Made by a program: the position numbers and the translations under genes
The notes under the pieces: generated by a model
Told to the model about the DNA's origin: nothing
Seen by the model: only the letters and a program-made list of their open reading frames with translations
The model's database searches: none
Assembly (NCBI RefSeq): GCF_900105195.1
Contig: NZ_FNRX01000002.1
Span: forward strand, 3,472,001 to 3,536,000
From: Rhodococcus pyridinivorans
GTDB lineage: Bacteria; Actinomycetota; Actinomycetes; Mycobacteriales; Mycobacteriaceae
Direction: 5' to 3'
Length of the DNA: 64,000 nt
Shown here: positions 49,798 through 59,007 of the stretch, piece by piece
Layout of the letters: every line of letters starts with the position of its first letter
Position numbering within the stretch: the first letter of the stretch is position 1

Positions 49798-51984
49798 ATG
49801 ACGAACTCCACCGACCTGTTGCGCGACGATGCCGAGCACCTCCTCCGCGAGCTGGCAGGCCCCGATGCCCGGCTCCGCGACGACCAATGGGTCGCGATCG
49901 AGGCGCTCGTGGTACACCGTCGCCGCGCCCTCGTCGTCCAGCGCACAGGCTGGGGAAAGTCGGCCGTCTACTTCATCTCCGCCAAACTGCTGCGCCGGCA
50001 GGGCCGCGGTCCCACGGTGATCGTGTCGCCGCTGCTCGCCCTGATGCGCAACCAGGTCGCGGCCGCCGAGCGGGCGGGCGTCCACGCCGCGACCATCAAC
50101 TCCGGCAACGTGACGGAATGGGCGGCGATCCACGAGCGGATCGCGGCGGGTGAGGTCGACGTCCTCCTCGTCAGCCCCGAACGCCTCAACAACCCCGACT
50201 TCCGCGACCAGGTCTTGCCCTCCCTCGCCCGCGACGCCGGATTGGTGGTCGTCGACGAGGCGCACTGCGTGTCGGACTGGGGTCACGACTTCCGGCCCGA
50301 CTACCGCCGCATCCGCACCCTCGTCGCCGAACTCGGCGACGACATCCCGGTCCTGGCGACGACCGCGACCGCCAACGACCGGGTGGTCGCCGACATCGCC
50401 GCCCAGCTCGGTGTCGGCGGAGGCAGCGACCTCGGTGGAAGCAGCAATGCCGGCTCCGACGGCACGCTCGTGCTGCGCGGCGGCCTCGACCGTCCGTCGC
50501 TGCACCTGTCGGTGGTGCGGATCGACGAACCGGCACGACGCGCAGCATGGCTCGCGCAACATCTGAAGGATCTGCCGGGCTCGGGCATCGTGTACGCGCT
50601 GACGGTCTCCGCCGCCCGCGACCTCGCGGCGCTGCTCACCGACCACGGCTATGCAGTGGCGGCATACACCGGTCAGACCGAACCGACCGAACGTGAACAG
50701 CTCGAGGCCGATCTCCTCGACAACAAGGTCAAGGCGCTCGTCGCGACCTCGGCACTCGGCATGGGCTTCGACAAGCCCGACCTCGGCTTCGTGGTGCACC
50801 TCGGCGCTCCCTCGTCCCCGATCTCCTACTACCAGCAGGTCGGGCGTGCGGGTCGCTCCACCGAACGCGCCGAGGTGGTTCTGCTCCCCGGCCCGGAGGA
50901 CCGCCGGATCTGGCAGTGGTTCGCCTCGGTCGCCTTCCCGGACGAGGCACTCGTACGCCGTGTGATCGCAGCGCTCGATACCGAACGGCCGGTATCGACA
51001 CCCGCGCTCGAACCGCGGGTCGACCTCACGCGCTCCCGCCTGGAGATGGTCCTCAAGGTCCTCGACGTCGACGGAGCGGTGAAGAGGGTCAAGGGTGGCT
51101 GGATCGCCACCGGGCAGCCCTGGATGTACGACGAGGAGCGCTACGGGCGGCTCGAGGAGGCGCGCGCCGCGGAACAGGAGGCGATGCTCGAATACGAACG
51201 CACCACCGAATGCCGCATGGTCTTCCTCCGCCGTCAGCTCGACGACCCCGATCTCGACACCCGGACCCCCGGCTGCGATCACACCGCCGGAGGCCCCGGC
51301 TGCGATCACACCGCCGGAGGCCCCGGCTGCGGCCGGTGCGACAACTGCATCGGCTCCCGGTGGGAGACGTCCGTCGGCGACGACGAGGTCGCCCGCACCC
51401 GCGCCCGGCTCGAACGCCCCGGTGTGGATCTGCCGCCTCGCCGGCAGTGGCCCACGGGAATGTCGACCCTCGGGATCCCGCTGTCGGGCCGGATCACGGA
51501 CGGTCCGCACCCCGGGCGAGTGCTGGGCAGGCTGTCGGATCTGGGATGGGGACCGCGACTGCGCGAACTGCTCGACGGACCGGACCGCGAAGTGCCGAAG
51601 GCGGTGGTCGACGCGTCGATCGCGGTGCTCGCCGCGTGGGACTGGGAGGAGCGGCCCACCGCCGTCATGGCCATGGACTCCCCCACACATCCCCTGCTCG
51701 TCGAGTCACTCGCGTCCCGATTGGCACAAATCGGACGATTACGAGATCTAGGTGTATTGCGACGCCGAAGCGGGAATACGGAGCCGACGGCAGCGAACTC
51801 GGCATATCGGGTCGCCGCACTGATCGATGCGTGGGAGCGACCCGACAACCTCGGGTCGAGTGGTCCGATCCTTCTCGTCGATGCGGTGACCGACACCGGC
51901 TGGACGTTCACGATGGCGGCGAGAACTCTCGTCGCCGCGGGAGCCGACGCGGTGTTGCCGTACGCACTCGCGAGCCCGAAGTAA
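49798..51984 (+). CDS. recQ: RecQ-family DNA helicase with C-terminal phosphoribosyltransferase-like domain
   Basis: 728 residues. Helicase motifs: Walker [13 protein letters not shown] (Lys54), [27 protein letters not shown], and motif [13 protein letters not shown]. The zinc region has an unusual 27-bp tandem duplication that yields PGCDHTAGG twice before CGRCDNC. The C-terminus (residues about 560-728) resembles a phosphoribosyltransferase, with [20 protein letters not shown] as the PRPP-loop-like motif. RecQ-PRTase fusions occur in actinobacteria. It unwinds DNA 3' to 5' in repair; the role of the PRTase-like part is unknown. Confidence 0.92.
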   Translation: MTNSTDLLRDDAEHLLRELAGPDARLRDDQWVAIEALVVHRRRALVVQRTGWGKSAVYFISAKLLRRQGRGPTVIVSPLLALMRNQVAAAERAGVHAATINSGNVTEWAAIHERIAAGEVDVLLVSPERLNNPDFRDQVLPSLARDAGLVVVDEAHCVSDWGHDFRPDYRRIRTLVAELGDDIPVLATTATANDRVVADIAAQLGVGGGSDLGGSSNAGSDGTLVLRGGLDRPSLHLSVVRIDEPARRAAWLAQHLKDLPGSGIVYALTVSAARDLAALLTDHGYAVAAYTGQTEPTEREQLEADLLDNKVKALVATSALGMGFDKPDLGFVVHLGAPSSPISYYQQVGRAGRSTERAEVVLLPGPEDRRIWQWFASVAFPDEALVRRVIAALDTERPVSTPALEPRVDLTRSRLEMVLKVLDVDGAVKRVKGGWIATGQPWMYDEERYGRLEEARAAEQEAMLEYERTTECRMVFLRRQLDDPDLDTRTPGCDHTAGGPGCDHTAGGPGCGRCDNCIGSRWETSVGDDEVARTRARLERPGVDLPPRRQWPTGMSTLGIPLSGRITDGPHPGRVLGRLSDLGWGPRLRELLDGPDREVPKAVVDASIAVLAAWDWEERPTAVMAMDSPTHPLLVESLASRLAQIGRLRDLGVLRRRSGNTEPTAANSAYRVAALIDAWERPDNLGSSGPILLVDAVTDTGWTFTMAARTLVAAGADAVLPYALASPK
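51267..51331 (+). repeat. 27-bp tandem repeat inside recQ
   Basis: Two perfect 27-bp copies (51267-51293 and 51294-51320), plus an 11-bp partial third copy. Being a multiple of three it keeps the frame and inserts PGCDHTAGG units, each with Cys and His, into the zinc-binding region. Confidence 0.95.
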
Positions 51985-52013
51985 TCGCCACGAGGAGGAC
52001 CGACGTAACATGT

Positions 52014-52031
52014 TTGTGACCGGCATCACAA
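52014..52031. promoter_or_regulatory. Perfect CRP/GlxR-type palindrome upstream of ectA
   Basis: TTGTGA-CCGGCA-TCACAA: both half-sites perfect, six-base spacer, matching the TGTGA-N6-TCACA site shared by E. coli CRP, mycobacterial Crp and corynebacterial GlxR. It lies 95-112 bp ahead of ectA and 30 bp after recQ, so it most likely acts on ectABC and suggests cAMP-linked control. Confidence 0.75.
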
Positions 52032-52125
52032 CATGCGCTCGACCTGCACGGACCACAGGGTTCCGATCCCGATTCCGGACACGGGCGTGATCTCGACACC
52101 GGAAGTTGTTAGGTTGAAAGGACAT

Positions 52126-52707
52126 ATGAGGCCCGTCAAGGAAAGAAGTACCCCGACCCCCGACTCGGCTGAATCGAATACCGCGACCACCTCTTCGGAG
52201 GTGGCCGCCACCGAGTCCGGTAGTGAGCCGGCTGCAATCGAATTCCGGCGTCCGCGTATCGCCGACGGTAGACGACTCTGGCAGATCGCGCGTGATTCGC
52301 AGGTTCTCGACGTCAATTCCGGTTACGCATATGTGTTGTGGTGTCGCGATTTCGCCGACACATCGGTCGTCGCAACGGACGACACCGATCGCCCCGTGGG
52401 ATTCGTGACCGGCTACCGCCGTCCCGACTTCCCGAACACCCTGTTCGTCTGGCAGGTGGCAGTCGACGCAGACCAGCGTGGACGTGGAGTGGCCGGCCGT
52501 ATGCTCGACGCTCTGCTCGACCGACTCGAGCCGCTCGGCGTGACCCGTCTGGAAACGACGGTGAGTCCCGACAACGAAGCGTCGATCGCAATGTTCACCG
52601 CTCTCGCGCGTCGCCGCGGAACGCATATCACTCGCACCGAGTTGTTCGCGCCCGACGATTTCCCCGATTCACATCTGGCCGAGGATCTCTACACCATCGG
52701 CGAATGA
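52126..52707 (+). CDS. ectA: L-2,4-diaminobutyrate N-acetyltransferase EctA
   Basis: 193 residues from ATG 52126 (GAAAGGA upstream). Ser/Thr-rich leader of about 35 residues, then the GNAT domain: RPRIADGRRLWQIARDSQVLDVNSGYAYVLWCRDFADTSVVA, VWQVAVDADQRGRGVAGRML (acetyl-CoA loop) and ETTVSPDNEASIAMFTALARR. It acetylates diaminobutyrate at N-gamma in ectoine synthesis. First gene of ectABC. Confidence 0.95.
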   Translation: MRPVKERSTPTPDSAESNTATTSSEVAATESGSEPAAIEFRRPRIADGRRLWQIARDSQVLDVNSGYAYVLWCRDFADTSVVATDDTDRPVGFVTGYRRPDFPNTLFVWQVAVDADQRGRGVAGRMLDALLDRLEPLGVTRLETTVSPDNEASIAMFTALARRRGTHITRTELFAPDDFPDSHLAEDLYTIGE

Positions 52708-52768
52708 TCGCAGCGCGTGTGCGCACGACATCTTCGTAATTCTCGAATAATCACAGGAGGACCACGAC

Positions 52769-54058
52769 ATGACCATCCTGGAAAACAAGCCCGAGACCAC
52801 CAGTAAGCCCGATACTGCGATTTTCTCGCACCTCGAATCCGAGGTCCGGAGTTACAGCCGCGGCTGGCCCGCCGTTTTCGACAAGGCATCGGGATCCTGG
52901 CTGCGCAGCGAGGACGGCAAGGACTACCTCGACTTCTTCGCCGGCGCCGGAGCCCTGAACTACGGCCACAACAATCCGGTTCTCAAGTCGGCCCTGGTCG
53001 ACTACATCATGAGCGACGGCGTCACCCACGGCCTCGACATGTACACCGTCGCCAAGCGCAAGCTGCTCGAGACCTTCGAGTCGCACGTGCTCGCGCCGCG
53101 CGGCCTGGACTACAAGGTCCAGTTCCCCGGCCCGACCGGCACGAACGCCGTCGAGGCGGCGCTCAAGCTCGCCCGCAAGGTGACCGGTCGCGAGTCGATC
53201 ATCAACTTCACCAACGCTTTCCACGGCATGACCCTGGGTGCGCTGTCGGTGACCGGTAACTCGATGAAGCGCGCCGGCGCGGGTATCCCCCTCGTCCACG
53301 CCACGCCGATGCCGTTCGACAACTACTTCAACGGCGTCACCGAGGACTTCCAGTGGTTCTCGCGCGTCCTCGACGACGCGGGCAGCGGCCTGAACCGTCC
53401 GGCCGCGGTCATCGTCGAGACCGTGCAGGGTGAAGGCGGCGTGAATGTTGCTCGCCCCGAGTGGCTTCGCGCTCTGGCCGACCTGTGCAAGGAACGCGAC
53501 ATCCTGCTGATCGTCGACGACGTGCAGATGGGCTGCGGCCGCACCGGCCCGTTCTTCTCGTTCGAGATCGCCGGCATCACGCCCGACATCGTGACCCTGT
53601 CGAAGTCGATCGGCGGATACGGAATGCCGCTGGCGCTCACCCTGTTCAAGCGTGAGCTCGACGTGTGGGGCCCGGGCGAGCACAACGGCACCTTCCGCGG
53701 CAACAACCCGGCTTTCGTGACGGCGGCTGCCGCCCTCGAGCACTACTGGGCCGACGACAAGCTCGAGCGCGACACCCTGCGCAAGGGCGAGCGCATCCGT
53801 CAGACCTTCATGAACCTGTCGGACATGTTCGACGGCGTCTCGACCCGCGGCCGCGGCCTGGTCCAGGGCCTGGTCTTCGACAAGCCGGAGGACGCCGACA
53901 AGGTTTGCGCCCTGGCCTTCGAAGAGGGTCTGCTCGCCGAGACCTCCGGTCCGTCGGACGAGGTCGTCAAGCTGCTGCCGCCGCTGACCATCACCGACGA
54001 CGAACTCGAGTTCGGGCTGAACATCCTGGCGGAAGCGACCGCCAAGGTCCGTTCCTGA
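52769..54058 (+). CDS. ectB: Diaminobutyrate-2-oxoglutarate transaminase EctB
   Basis: 429 residues, with AGGAGG nine bases upstream. Class III aminotransferase: FFAGAGALNYGHNNP, PGPTGTNAVEAALKLARKVTGR, NAFHGMTLGALSVTGN, DDVQMGCGRTG and the PLP Lys in TLSKSIGGYG. It makes diaminobutyrate from aspartate semialdehyde. Sixty bp after ectA. Confidence 0.97.
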   Translation: MTILENKPETTSKPDTAIFSHLESEVRSYSRGWPAVFDKASGSWLRSEDGKDYLDFFAGAGALNYGHNNPVLKSALVDYIMSDGVTHGLDMYTVAKRKLLETFESHVLAPRGLDYKVQFPGPTGTNAVEAALKLARKVTGRESIINFTNAFHGMTLGALSVTGNSMKRAGAGIPLVHATPMPFDNYFNGVTEDFQWFSRVLDDAGSGLNRPAAVIVETVQGEGGVNVARPEWLRALADLCKERDILLIVDDVQMGCGRTGPFFSFEIAGITPDIVTLSKSIGGYGMPLALTLFKRELDVWGPGEHNGTFRGNNPAFVTAAAALEHYWADDKLERDTLRKGERIRQTFMNLSDMFDGVSTRGRGLVQGLVFDKPEDADKVCALAFEEGLLAETSGPSDEVVKLLPPLTITDDELEFGLNILAEATAKVRS

Positions 54059-54116
54059 GCGGTCCCCCGCTCCGCCCGTTCCGAACCCACTTGCAGAAGA
54101 AGGACTTTCGACACCC

Positions 54117-54515
54117 ATGATCGTTCGTACGACAGAAGAGATCACCGGCACCGAGCGCGACGTCGTCTCGGAGGACGGCCAGTGGCGCAGCAAGCGCATC
54201 GTCCTCGCCGGCGACAAGGTGGGCTTTTCGTTCCACGAGACCACCATCGAACCCGGCACTGTCAACGAGTTCCACTACGCCAACCACGTCGAGGCCGTAT
54301 GGCTCGTCGAGGGCACCGGCAAGCTCCAGGACCTCGACAACGACGTGGAGTACGACCTCGCTCCGGGCACGATGTACCTGCTCAACGGACACGAGCGTCA
54401 CCGCGTGCTCCCCGAAACGCGCATGCGCATGCTGTGCGTCTTCAATCCTCCGGTCACCGGCCGTGAGGTGCACGACGAGAACGGTGTGTACCCGTTGATC
54501 GTCGAACCTGCCTGA
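54117..54515 (+). CDS. ectC: Ectoine synthase EctC
   Basis: 132 residues. Cupin dehydratase: MIVRTTEEITGTERDV, FSFHETTIEPGTVNEFHYANHVEAVWLVEGTG with metal and substrate residues, and GTMYLLNGHERHRVLPET. It closes acetyl-diaminobutyrate into ectoine, a compatible solute. No ectD follows, so 5-hydroxyectoine is not expected from this locus. Confidence 0.97.
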   Translation: MIVRTTEEITGTERDVVSEDGQWRSKRIVLAGDKVGFSFHETTIEPGTVNEFHYANHVEAVWLVEGTGKLQDLDNDVEYDLAPGTMYLLNGHERHRVLPETRMRMLCVFNPPVTGREVHDENGVYPLIVEPA

Positions 54516-54564
54516 GCGCGGTAACCACGTGACCGATGCGGGGCGGACGCTTAGAGTCGAGACC

Positions 54565-55501
54565 ATGACTCCCGAGCGTGCGCCCCGCATCGCTGTCGGC
54601 CCCGAGCGCGACCCCCGTTTTCGAACGGGCGGTCACGGGCGGGGGCGGCGTGCCCTGCGGACTCGAGGAGACCCCCGACGCGCTCGTCTGGACGGCCGGG
54701 CCGCAGGACTTCCCCGAGGTCCTCCCCGCCTCCGTCCGCTGGGTGCAGCTACCGTCCGCCGGTGTCGAGTACTGGCTGTCGCAGGGCGTCGTCAAGGCCC
54801 ATCCTCGCGTCACCTGGACGTCGGCGGCCGCGGCCTACTCCACGACCGTCGCCGAGCACGCGCTCCTGCTCCTGCTCGCCGGGGTCCGGGCCCTGCCGGC
54901 CCATCTGGCGGCCACCTCGTGGACACCCGAGAGTCTCGCGCCGGTCGTCGGCACCCTCCGCGGCGCGACGGTCGGGATCATCGGCGCCGGGGGTGTCGGC
55001 CGGGCGCTGATCCCGATGCTGGCCGCGCTGGGGGCGCGCGCGCTCGCCGTCACCCGCAGCGGTCGTCCCGTGCCGGGAGCCATCGAGACGTTCCCCGTCG
55101 AACGTATCGACGAGATATGGCCTCTGGCAGATCATTTCGTCATCTCCGCGACGGCCACTCTCGACGTCGAGCAGCTCGTCGGCGCAACCGAGCTCGCAGC
55201 GATGAAGTCCACGGCGTGGGTCGTCAACGTCGCCCGGGGCGATCTCGTCGACACCGACGCCCTCGTCGCCGCTCTCCGATCCGGCGCGATCGGTGGTGCA
55301 GGGCTCGACGTCACCGATCCCGAACCGCTCCCCGAGGATCATCCGTTGTGGACGCTCCCCAACGCCGTGATCACTCCCCACGACGCCAATCCACCCCCGC
55401 TGCGCATCCCGGCCTATCTCGAGCACGTGATCGAGAACGTCACACGCTTCGCATCCGGCCTCGTGCCGATCGGGGTCGTCGATCCCAGCGCCGGCTACTA
55501 G
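54565..55501 (+). pseudogene. D-isomer-specific 2-hydroxyacid dehydrogenase, one-base frameshift near the N-terminus
   Basis: ATG 54565 gives MTPERAPRIAVGPERDPRF, then the frame is lost at TTTT (54619-54622); one T fewer continues ERAVTGGGGVPCGLEETPD in the long frame to 55501. The rest is complete: Rossmann loop VGIIGAGGVGRALIPML and catalytic Arg (VNVARGDLV), Glu (DPEPLPEDHPLW) and His (ITPHDANPPP). Total would be about 311 residues. If the shift is real, translation could still begin at an internal codon. It follows ectC by 49 bp; link with ectoine is not established. Confidence 0.7.
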
Positions 55502-55539
55502 GCCACGTCTACCGGGCCACCGTTACCGGGCCATAGGGC

Positions 55540-56478
55540 TCACTCCGACGGCTTCTCGTCGCGTTCCGCCCATTCCAGGAGCGGATCGAGGGAGAAGACC
55601 GCGTCGTCGATACCCGAGTGCAGGTCGCCGAGTTCCTCGAACCGCTTCGGCACGGTCCGGATCGTGAAGTCCCGCGGTTCGAGGTCGTCGATCTCCTCCC
55701 ACCGCACCGGAGTGGAGATCGTCGCCTCCGACACACCGCGGACCGAATAGGCACTGGCGATCGTGTGGTCGCGCGAGTTCTGGTTGTAGTCGACGAAGAC
55801 CGCCGACGGGTCGCGTTCCTTGCGCCACCATGCCGTCGTCACGTCGCCGGGCGCGCGTCGTTCCACCTCCCGCGCGAAAGCCCATGCGGCCCTTCGGACG
55901 TCGTCGAACTCCCATTCCGGCGCGATCCGGACGTAGACGTGCAGGCCGTCGCCGCCCGAGGTCTTCGGCCAGCCCACGGCACCGAGTTCGTCGAGCACCT
56001 CGTGCGCCACCTTCGCGACACGCCGGACCCGGTCGAAATCGCAGTCGGGCATCGGATCGAGGTCGATCCTCCACTCGTCGGGTCGCTCCACGTCGCTGCG
56101 CCGCGAGTTCCACGGATGGAACTCCACGGTGGACATCTGCACGGCCCACACGACGTCGGCGAGATGGGTCACGCACAGTTCGTCGGCATCGCGGTCGTAG
56201 CGCGGGAAGTGCACCCGCACGGTCTCGACCCAGTCCGGAGCCCCGCGCGGCAAACGCTTCTGGTGTACCTTCCGCCCTTCGAGCCCGTCGGGGAACCGGT
56301 GCAGCATGCAGGGCCGTTCGCGGAGTGCCCGGACGATCCCCTCCCCCACGCTCAGGTAGTAGTTCGCGAGGTCGAGCTTGGTCGCCCCGATCTCGGGGAA
56401 GTACACGCGCTCGGGGTGCGAGATGCGCACCGTGCGACCGTCCACGTCGAGTTCGACTGCATCGGCGTCCTTGCTCAT
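55540..56478 (-). CDS. LigD-type primase-polymerase domain protein (non-homologous end joining)
   Basis: 312 residues from ATG 56478. The archaeo-eukaryotic primase fold of the LigD polymerase domain: RISHPERVYFPEIGATKLDLANYYLSV, HQKRLPRGAPDWV, VEFHPWNSR, catalytic acidic pair in WRIDLDPMPDCDF, SGGDGLHVYVRI and FVDYNQNSRDHTIASAYSVR. It is a stand-alone domain without ligase or nuclease parts. It is divergent from an ATP-dependent ligase gene (134 bp apart). Confidence 0.9.
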   Translation of the reverse strand: MSKDADAVELDVDGRTVRISHPERVYFPEIGATKLDLANYYLSVGEGIVRALRERPCMLHRFPDGLEGRKVHQKRLPRGAPDWVETVRVHFPRYDRDADELCVTHLADVVWAVQMSTVEFHPWNSRRSDVERPDEWRIDLDPMPDCDFDRVRRVAKVAHEVLDELGAVGWPKTSGGDGLHVYVRIAPEWEFDDVRRAAWAFAREVERRAPGDVTTAWWRKERDPSAVFVDYNQNSRDHTIASAYSVRGVSEATISTPVRWEEIDDLEPRDFTIRTVPKRFEELGDLHSGIDDAVFSLDPLLEWAERDEKPSE

Positions 56479-56612
56479 CCGCGTCTCCCGTCCCTCCCTG
56501 CGTGGAGGCGTCCTGTGCACTATCCTGGCCTCTCGATTCCCACCCCGTGCGGAATTACACCCCGGCGCGCGATTTCCTCCGCGTGGCACGTCCGGGCGCT
56601 AACGTCGAAGCG

Positions 56613-58151
56613 ATGCTGCTGCACTCGGTTGTCGACACCTCCGTCGCCGTCGCCGCCACACGGTCACGACGCACCAAGATCGATCTGCTGCGGGAATTAC
56701 TCGGGCGCGCCGAACCTCACGAGGTCGAAGCGGTGGTCTCATGGTTGTCCGGAGAGATGACCCAGGGTCGCCTGGGTGTCGGTTTCCGCACCCTCGCCGG
56801 CCTCTCCGCACCGGTCGCCGACGATCCCGTGCTCGACGTCGACGAGGTGTCCGGCTTCCTCGACCGCCTCGCCGGCATCTCCGGTTCCGGATCCACCGCC
56901 GCGCGGCAGCAACTGCTCCTGGATCTGTTCGGACGGGCCACCGAGGCCGAGCAGCGTTTCCTCGTCGCGCTCCTCGGCGGTGAGCTGCGGCAGGGCGCGC
57001 TCGAAGGGGTGATGACCGATGCGGTCGCAGCGGCAGCCGGTCTCCCCGTCGAACCGGTCCGTCGGGCGGTGATGTTGTCGGGCCGACTCGCGCAGGCCGC
57101 AGCGGCGGCCTTCGAGGGTGGTGTCGACGCGCTGGCGGAGTTCGGCCTGGAGCTCGGCCGACCGGTCCGGCCGATGCTCGCCTCACCCGCCGAGTCGCTC
57201 GAGGCGGCACTCATCGAGTTCGACGGGGCGGTGAGCGTGGAGTACAAACTCGACGGTGCACGCATCCAGGTGCACCGCCACGAGGACGCGGTGTGGATCT
57301 TCACCCGCACGCTGCGCGACATCACCGCATCGGTCCCCGAACTGGTCGAACTCGTCCGGGCGCTGCCGTGCCGCAGTGTCGTGCTCGACGGCGAGACACT
57401 CGCGCTCACCGATGCCGGCCGTCCCCGACCGTTCCAGGAGACCATGAGCCGGTTCGGTGCCCGCTCCGAACGCGAACTGCTTCTCCACCCGTACTTCTTC
57501 GACTGCCTGCACCTCGACGGCGCCGACCTGCTCGACGAGCCGCTGTCGGTGCGTCGCGACCATCTCGCCCGCGTCGCGGGTGAGCACCGCATCCCCGCGC
57601 TCGTCGCTCCGGACGCCGACAGCGCCGAGGCGCACCTCGGTGACTCGCTCGGCAACGGTCACGAGGGCGTCATGGTGAAGTCGCTCACATCGACCTACAC
57701 CGCCGGCCGCCGGGGCCGAGCCTGGCAGACGGTCAAACCCGAGCACACCCTGGATCTCGTGGTGCTCGCCGCCGAATGGGGTTACGGGCGCCGCACCGGC
57801 TTCCTGTCCAACCTGCACCTCGGTGCCCGCGACCCCGACGGTGGTCCGCCGATCATGGTCGGGAAGACGTTCAAGGGACTCAGCGACGCGCTGCTGCAGT
57901 GGCAGACAGAGGAATTCCCACGCCACGAGACACACCGCGACGAGCACACCGTCCACCTGCGACCCGCGATCGTCGTCGAGATCGAACTCGACGGAGTGCA
58001 GACGAGCAGCCGCTATCCGGGCGGGGTGGCGCTGCGCTTCGCACGGGTGCTGCGGTACCGGCCCGACAAGTCGGCCGCCGACGCCGACACCATCGATGCG
58101 GTCCGCGCGCTGCTGCCCGCGGCACCGGTTCCCGGAAGCCGCCTACCGTAG
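56613..58151 (+). CDS. ligB: ATP-dependent DNA ligase (LigB type)
   Basis: 512 residues from ATG 56613. N-terminal DNA-binding domain (residues 1-190), adenylation domain with the nucleophilic Lys212 in VEYKLDGARIQVHR, LDGETLAL, YFFDCLHLDGADLL, EGVMVKSLTSTY, and an OB domain with KTFKGLSDALL. It seals nicks using ATP, unlike the NAD ligase LigA. Mycobacterial LigB has this layout. The next gene, a sirtuin, begins 5 bp later. Confidence 0.92.
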   Translation: MLLHSVVDTSVAVAATRSRRTKIDLLRELLGRAEPHEVEAVVSWLSGEMTQGRLGVGFRTLAGLSAPVADDPVLDVDEVSGFLDRLAGISGSGSTAARQQLLLDLFGRATEAEQRFLVALLGGELRQGALEGVMTDAVAAAAGLPVEPVRRAVMLSGRLAQAAAAAFEGGVDALAEFGLELGRPVRPMLASPAESLEAALIEFDGAVSVEYKLDGARIQVHRHEDAVWIFTRTLRDITASVPELVELVRALPCRSVVLDGETLALTDAGRPRPFQETMSRFGARSERELLLHPYFFDCLHLDGADLLDEPLSVRRDHLARVAGEHRIPALVAPDADSAEAHLGDSLGNGHEGVMVKSLTSTYTAGRRGRAWQTVKPEHTLDLVVLAAEWGYGRRTGFLSNLHLGARDPDGGPPIMVGKTFKGLSDALLQWQTEEFPRHETHRDEHTVHLRPAIVVEIELDGVQTSSRYPGGVALRFARVLRYRPDKSAADADTIDAVRALLPAAPVPGSRLP

Positions 58152-58156
58152 AAGGA

Positions 58157-59002
58157 GTGATCGACGTTCCACTCCGTTCCGACGACCTGCCCACTCTCCT
58201 GCACGGCCGTCGGATCGCTGTTCTCACCGGCGCCGGGCTGTCGACGGACTCCGGTATCCCCGACTATCGCGGACCGGACTCGCCGCCCCGCAACCCGATG
58301 ACCTACCAGCAGTTCGTCGGCGACGCGGAGTTCCGGCAACGCTACTGGGCCCGCAACCACGTCGGCTGGAAGCACATGGACGCCGCCCGCCCGAATCCCG
58401 GGCACCGGGCGCTCGCGGCCCTCGAACGCGCCGGTTCCGTCGTCGGCGTGATCACCCAGAACGTCGACCTGCTGCACACGAAGGCCGGCAGCCGGCAGGT
58501 CATCGACCTGCACGGCACCTACGCGCAGGTCCGATGCCTGTCGTGCGAACACCGCATCTCGCGGTTCACGCTGCACGAACGGCTGTGCGCGGCCAATCCG
58601 GGATTCGACGACCGGATGCGCGCGACGACCGGTCTCGAGGTCGCCCCCGATGCGGACGCGGTGGTCACCGACACCGAGGACTTCGTCGTCGTCGACTGCG
58701 AGCGCTGCGACGGGATGCTCAAACCCGACATCGTGTACTTCGGGGAGACGGTGCCGCGCCCGCGCGTCGATCTCGCCTTCTCGGTGGTGGACGGTGCCGA
58801 CGCCCTGCTGGTCGCCGGGAGTTCACTGACGGTGCAGTCGGGGTTGCGGTTCGTACGTCGCGCCGTGCAGCGGAACATCCCGGTGGTGGTGATCAATCGT
58901 GGCCCCACCCGCGGGGATGCGCTGGCGATCCTCAAGCTCGAGGCGGGTACCTCGGAGACCCTCGCTTTCCTGGCCGACGCGGTGACCGCACCGACTTCGT
59001 GA
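58157..59002 (+). CDS. Sir2-family NAD-dependent protein deacylase
   Basis: 281 residues from GTG 58157. NAD motifs GAGLSTDSGIPDYRG and TQNVDLLH, catalytic His in DLHGTY, zinc cysteines CLSC and CERC, and AGSSLTVQSGLRF. The Ser after GAGLS-TDSG and IPDYRGP are normal for sirtuins. The putative ribosome site GAAGGA lies with no spacing to GTG, so the start is not secure. Encoded right after ligB and convergent with proB. Confidence 0.88.
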   Translation: MIDVPLRSDDLPTLLHGRRIAVLTGAGLSTDSGIPDYRGPDSPPRNPMTYQQFVGDAEFRQRYWARNHVGWKHMDAARPNPGHRALAALERAGSVVGVITQNVDLLHTKAGSRQVIDLHGTYAQVRCLSCEHRISRFTLHERLCAANPGFDDRMRATTGLEVAPDADAVVTDTEDFVVVDCERCDGMLKPDIVYFGETVPRPRVDLAFSVVDGADALLVAGSSLTVQSGLRFVRRAVQRNIPVVVINRGPTRGDALAILKLEAGTSETLAFLADAVTAPTS

Positions 59003-59007
59003 GGTTC

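Noticed and set aside
51267..51331. Possible CRISPR-like array
   Set aside because: The repeats are directly adjacent with no spacers and lie in frame within recQ, so this is a coding tandem duplication.
49756..51690. Minus-strand open frame of 644 codons opposite recQ
   Set aside because: Antisense shadow of a complete helicase; no motif.
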